Part shown: positions 36,321-38,205 of the stretch, one piece after another
How positions within the stretch are numbered: position 1 is the first letter of the stretch
How the letters are laid out: every line of letters begins with the position of its first letter
From: Actinomycetes bacterium
GTDB lineage: Bacteria > Actinomycetota > Actinomycetes > Mycobacteriales > Mycobacteriaceae
NCBI GenBank assembly: GCA_022601135.1
Contig: JAHZJB010000034.1
Location: 1 to 38,205, forward strand
Direction of reading: 5' to 3'
DNA length: 38,205 nucleotides
Notes under the pieces: generated by a model
What the model saw: the letters and a program-made list of their open reading frames with translations, nothing else
Told to the model about the DNA's origin: nothing
Databases searched by the model: none
Translations under genes and position numbers: made by a program

Positions 36321-36887
36321 GTGACAGGACCGCGGCGCGCACTCATCATCACCGACGTGCAGAACGACTTCTGCGAAGGCGGGTCACTGGCGGTCGCCGG
36401 CGGCACATCGGTGGCGCACGGGATCAACGAACTGCTCGCCGGAGAACCCGGCTACGCCCATGTGGTGGCCACCAAGGACGTCCACATCGACCCCGGCGGC
36501 CACTTCTCAGAGCATCCCGACTTCGCCGAATCCTGGCCACCGCATTGTGTCGCCGCAACACCCGGCGCCGATTTTCACCCCGCCCTCGACATCAGCGGTG
36601 TCGAGGCGGTGTTCCTGAAAGGGCAGTACACGGCGGCCTACAGCGGTTTCGAGGGCACCGACGAAGCCGGGACAACTCTGGCCGACTGGTTGCACGCCCG
36701 CGCAGTCGACGCCGTGGACGTGGTGGGGATCGCCACCGACTACTGCGTGCGGGCGACCGCCGCCGACGCCGTGGCCGCCGGGTTCACCACGAGGGTTCTG
36801 CTGGACCTGACCGCCGCGGTGTCCCCTGCGACGAGGGCGGATGCCGTGAATGCGTTGCGCGCCGCCGGCGTCACGGTTGCCGGTTAG
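36321..36887 (+). CDS. pncA: Nicotinamidase/pyrazinamidase PncA
   Basis: A 188-residue amidohydrolase that turns nicotinamide to nicotinate for NAD salvage and activates pyrazinamide. The triad is Asp12 ([12 protein letters not shown]), Lys100 (VFLKGQYT) and Cys142 ([14 protein letters not shown]). The metal ligands are Asp53, His55, His61 ([12 protein letters not shown]) and His75 (WPPHCV). All equal the Mtb residues plus four. Mtb His137, beside the nucleophile, is Tyr141 here, as in many bacterial nicotinamidases. GTG 36321 has TACGGT (36309-36314) 6 nt upstream, a leaderless start. Divergent from fadD. Confidence 0.96.
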   Translation: MTGPRRALIITDVQNDFCEGGSLAVAGGTSVAHGINELLAGEPGYAHVVATKDVHIDPGGHFSEHPDFAESWPPHCVAATPGADFHPALDISGVEAVFLKGQYTAAYSGFEGTDEAGTTLADWLHARAVDAVDVVGIATDYCVRATAADAVAAGFTTRVLLDLTAAVSPATRADAVNALRAAGVTVAG

Positions 36888-36971
36888 CGACAGCACCGGC
36901 GTTGCGCCCGCCACGCCCGCGCGCACCGTATCGTCTTGTTGTTCGGTTCCTGTTAACCCGGAGTGTGCACC

Positions 36972-38205
36972 TTGGCTTCTGCCACCAGTTCTGCCGCCAG
37001 TTCCAGGGACAGCGCTTCGCCCGCGGTCATCCCGGCCACGCAGGCCGACTCGCCGCCCCACACCGCGGCGCCGACCGAGATGTGGCCGGGCAAGTCCTAC
37101 CCTTTGGGGTCGACTTACGACGGCTCCGGTAGCAACTTCGCCGTCTTCAGCGAAGCCGCCGAGTTGGTCGAACTATGCCTGTTCAGTCCTGATGGCACCG
37201 GCGGCCTCATCGAAACCCGGCTGCCGCTGCCCGAGGTGGATGGCTTCGTATGGCACGGTTTCGTACCCGAAGTCGAGCCGGGTCAGCGGTACGGCTACCG
37301 GGTGCACGGACCCCACGACCCTGCCGCGGGCCAACGCTGCAACCCCAACAAACTCCTACTGGACCCGTACGCGAAGGCCATCGACGGCACGTTCCACTGG
37401 GACCAGTCGCTGTTCGGCTACAACTTCGGCGACCCCGACAGCCGCAACGACGACGACTCGGCCCCCAGCATGCCCAAATCGGTCGTGATCAACCCGTTCT
37501 TCGACTGGGGCACCGACCGACCTCCGCAGCACGAGTATGCGGACTCGATCATCTACGAGGCGCATGTCAAGGGCCTCACCCAGACCCACCCGGACATCCC
37601 GGAGCGCAGCCGCGGCACCTACGCCGCGATCGCCCATCCAGCGATCATCGAGCACCTCAAGAGCCTCGGGGTCACCGCCATCGAACTGATGCCGGTCCAC
37701 CATTTCGCCAACGACTCGACCCTGATCGAGAAGGGGCTGTCCAACTATTGGGGATACAACACCATCGGGTTCTTCGCGCCGGACTTCAAGTACGGCGCCA
37801 GCACCACGCCAGGCGGTCAGGTCCAGGAGTTCAAGGCGATGGTGCGTGCTCTGCACGAGGCCGATATCGAGGTGATCCTCGATGTGGTCTACAACCACAC
37901 GACCGAGGGCACGGCTGCCGGCCCGACGCTGTCGTTCCGCGGTGTCGACAACACCACGTACTATCGGCTCGACCACTACGACAAGAGCTCCTACTACGAC
38001 TTCACGGGAACCGGCAACAGTCTGAACGTGGCCCACCCGGCCAGCCTGATGCTGATCATGGACAGCCTTCGCTACTGGGTGCAGGAGATGCACGTCGACG
38101 GCTTCCGCTTCGATCTGGCGCCGACGTTGGCCCGGGAGTACTTCTCGGTCGAGCGCCAATCGGCGTTTCTTGACCTGATGCATCAGGACCCGATCGTCAG
38201 CGGGA
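36972..38205 (+). CDS. glgX: Glycogen debranching enzyme GlgX/TreX, 5' part
   Basis: The first ~411 residues of a GH13 isoamylase-type debranching enzyme; the gene runs past the window end. The N-terminal CBM48-like domain starts at WPGKSYPLGSTYDGSGSNFAVF. Catalytic-barrel motifs seen are EAHVKGLT, SNYWGYNTIGFFAPD, VILDVVYNHTTEG (region I) and MHVDGFRFDLAPTLARE (region II, whose Asp in FRFDLA is the nucleophile). It removes alpha-1,6 branches from glycogen; in mycobacteria it can feed the TreY-TreZ route to trehalose. TTG 36972 with GGAG 8 nt before it is preferred; ATG 37080 has no ribosome site but would start just before the domain. Confidence 0.9.
   Translation, partial: MASATSSAASSRDSASPAVIPATQADSPPHTAAPTEMWPGKSYPLGSTYDGSGSNFAVFSEAAELVELCLFSPDGTGGLIETRLPLPEVDGFVWHGFVPEVEPGQRYGYRVHGPHDPAAGQRCNPNKLLLDPYAKAIDGTFHWDQSLFGYNFGDPDSRNDDDSAPSMPKSVVINPFFDWGTDRPPQHEYADSIIYEAHVKGLTQTHPDIPERSRGTYAAIAHPAIIEHLKSLGVTAIELMPVHHFANDSTLIEKGLSNYWGYNTIGFFAPDFKYGASTTPGGQVQEFKAMVRALHEADIEVILDVVYNHTTEGTAAGPTLSFRGVDNTTYYRLDHYDKSSYYDFTGTGNSLNVAHPASLMLIMDSLRYWVQEMHVDGFRFDLAPTLAREYFSVERQSAFLDLMHQDPIVSG

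Overview
This is GC-rich actinobacterial DNA that reads as a rapidly growing Mycobacterium (Mycolicibacterium). The evidence is gene order and protein similarity recalled from M. tuberculosis (Mtb), not a database search. From left to right the order matches the Mtb stretch Rv3839 to Rv3859c: DUF2470 protein, LCP protein, glpQ1, DUF4328 protein, Rv3847-like protein, espR, Rv3850-like protein, hns, rraA, ethA/ethR, PHP protein and gltD/gltB. Lineage-specific genes are inserted into this backbone. A second conserved block resembles Rv0135c to Rv0138 (TetR, P450, msrA, SnoaL-like). A methylmannose-polysaccharide (MMP) cluster follows, which Mtb lacks and rapid growers carry. The window ends with an acyl-CoA synthetase, pncA and the 5' part of glgX/treX.

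Layout. 1-5250: iron-box-controlled DUF2470 gene, CPBP protease, LCP protein, glpQ1 and a DUF4328 membrane protein, then a gene-poor stretch with five DnaA-box-like sequences. 5250-6330: a 20-codon upstream ORF coupled to a 50-residue membrane protein, then divergent sodX and sodN (nickel superoxide dismutase) where Mtb has sodA. 6440-9502: Rv3847-like gene and espR, facing an ImmA/IrrE metallopeptidase and a DUF6545 membrane protein. 9801-15301: Rv3850-like gene, copC, copD, hns, rraA, then divergent ethA and ethR. 15405-22927: PHP protein, a 46-residue small gene, gltD and gltB on the minus strand. 23381-30089: AlkA-like glycosylase, SRPBCC protein, MFS transporter, SnoaL-like gene with a KstR-type operator, msrA, P450 and two TetR regulators. 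30143-33825: MMP cluster. 34003-38205: C39-like protein, fadD, pncA and glgX.

The most striking element is at ethR. A 26-bp tandem repeat has expanded inside what was the ethR start region. Because the period is 26 bp, each copy forms a 9-codon minicistron whose TGA stop overlaps the next GTG start, so five minicistrons lead in series into EthR. Any copy number keeps the last start in frame, so the array could tune EthR level rather than switch it.

Other strong signals are a shared GGACATNTGTCC operator that ties the second TetR regulator to the MMP operon promoter, a full KstR palindrome over the -10 of the SnoaL-like gene, a 16/19 IdeR box, a NiSOD with Tyr in place of the usual hook proline, and an espR gene facing an ImmA-DUF6545 pair. 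About a dozen genes have a TANNNT hexamer 5-9 nt before the start codon, the layout of leaderless mycobacterial transcripts.
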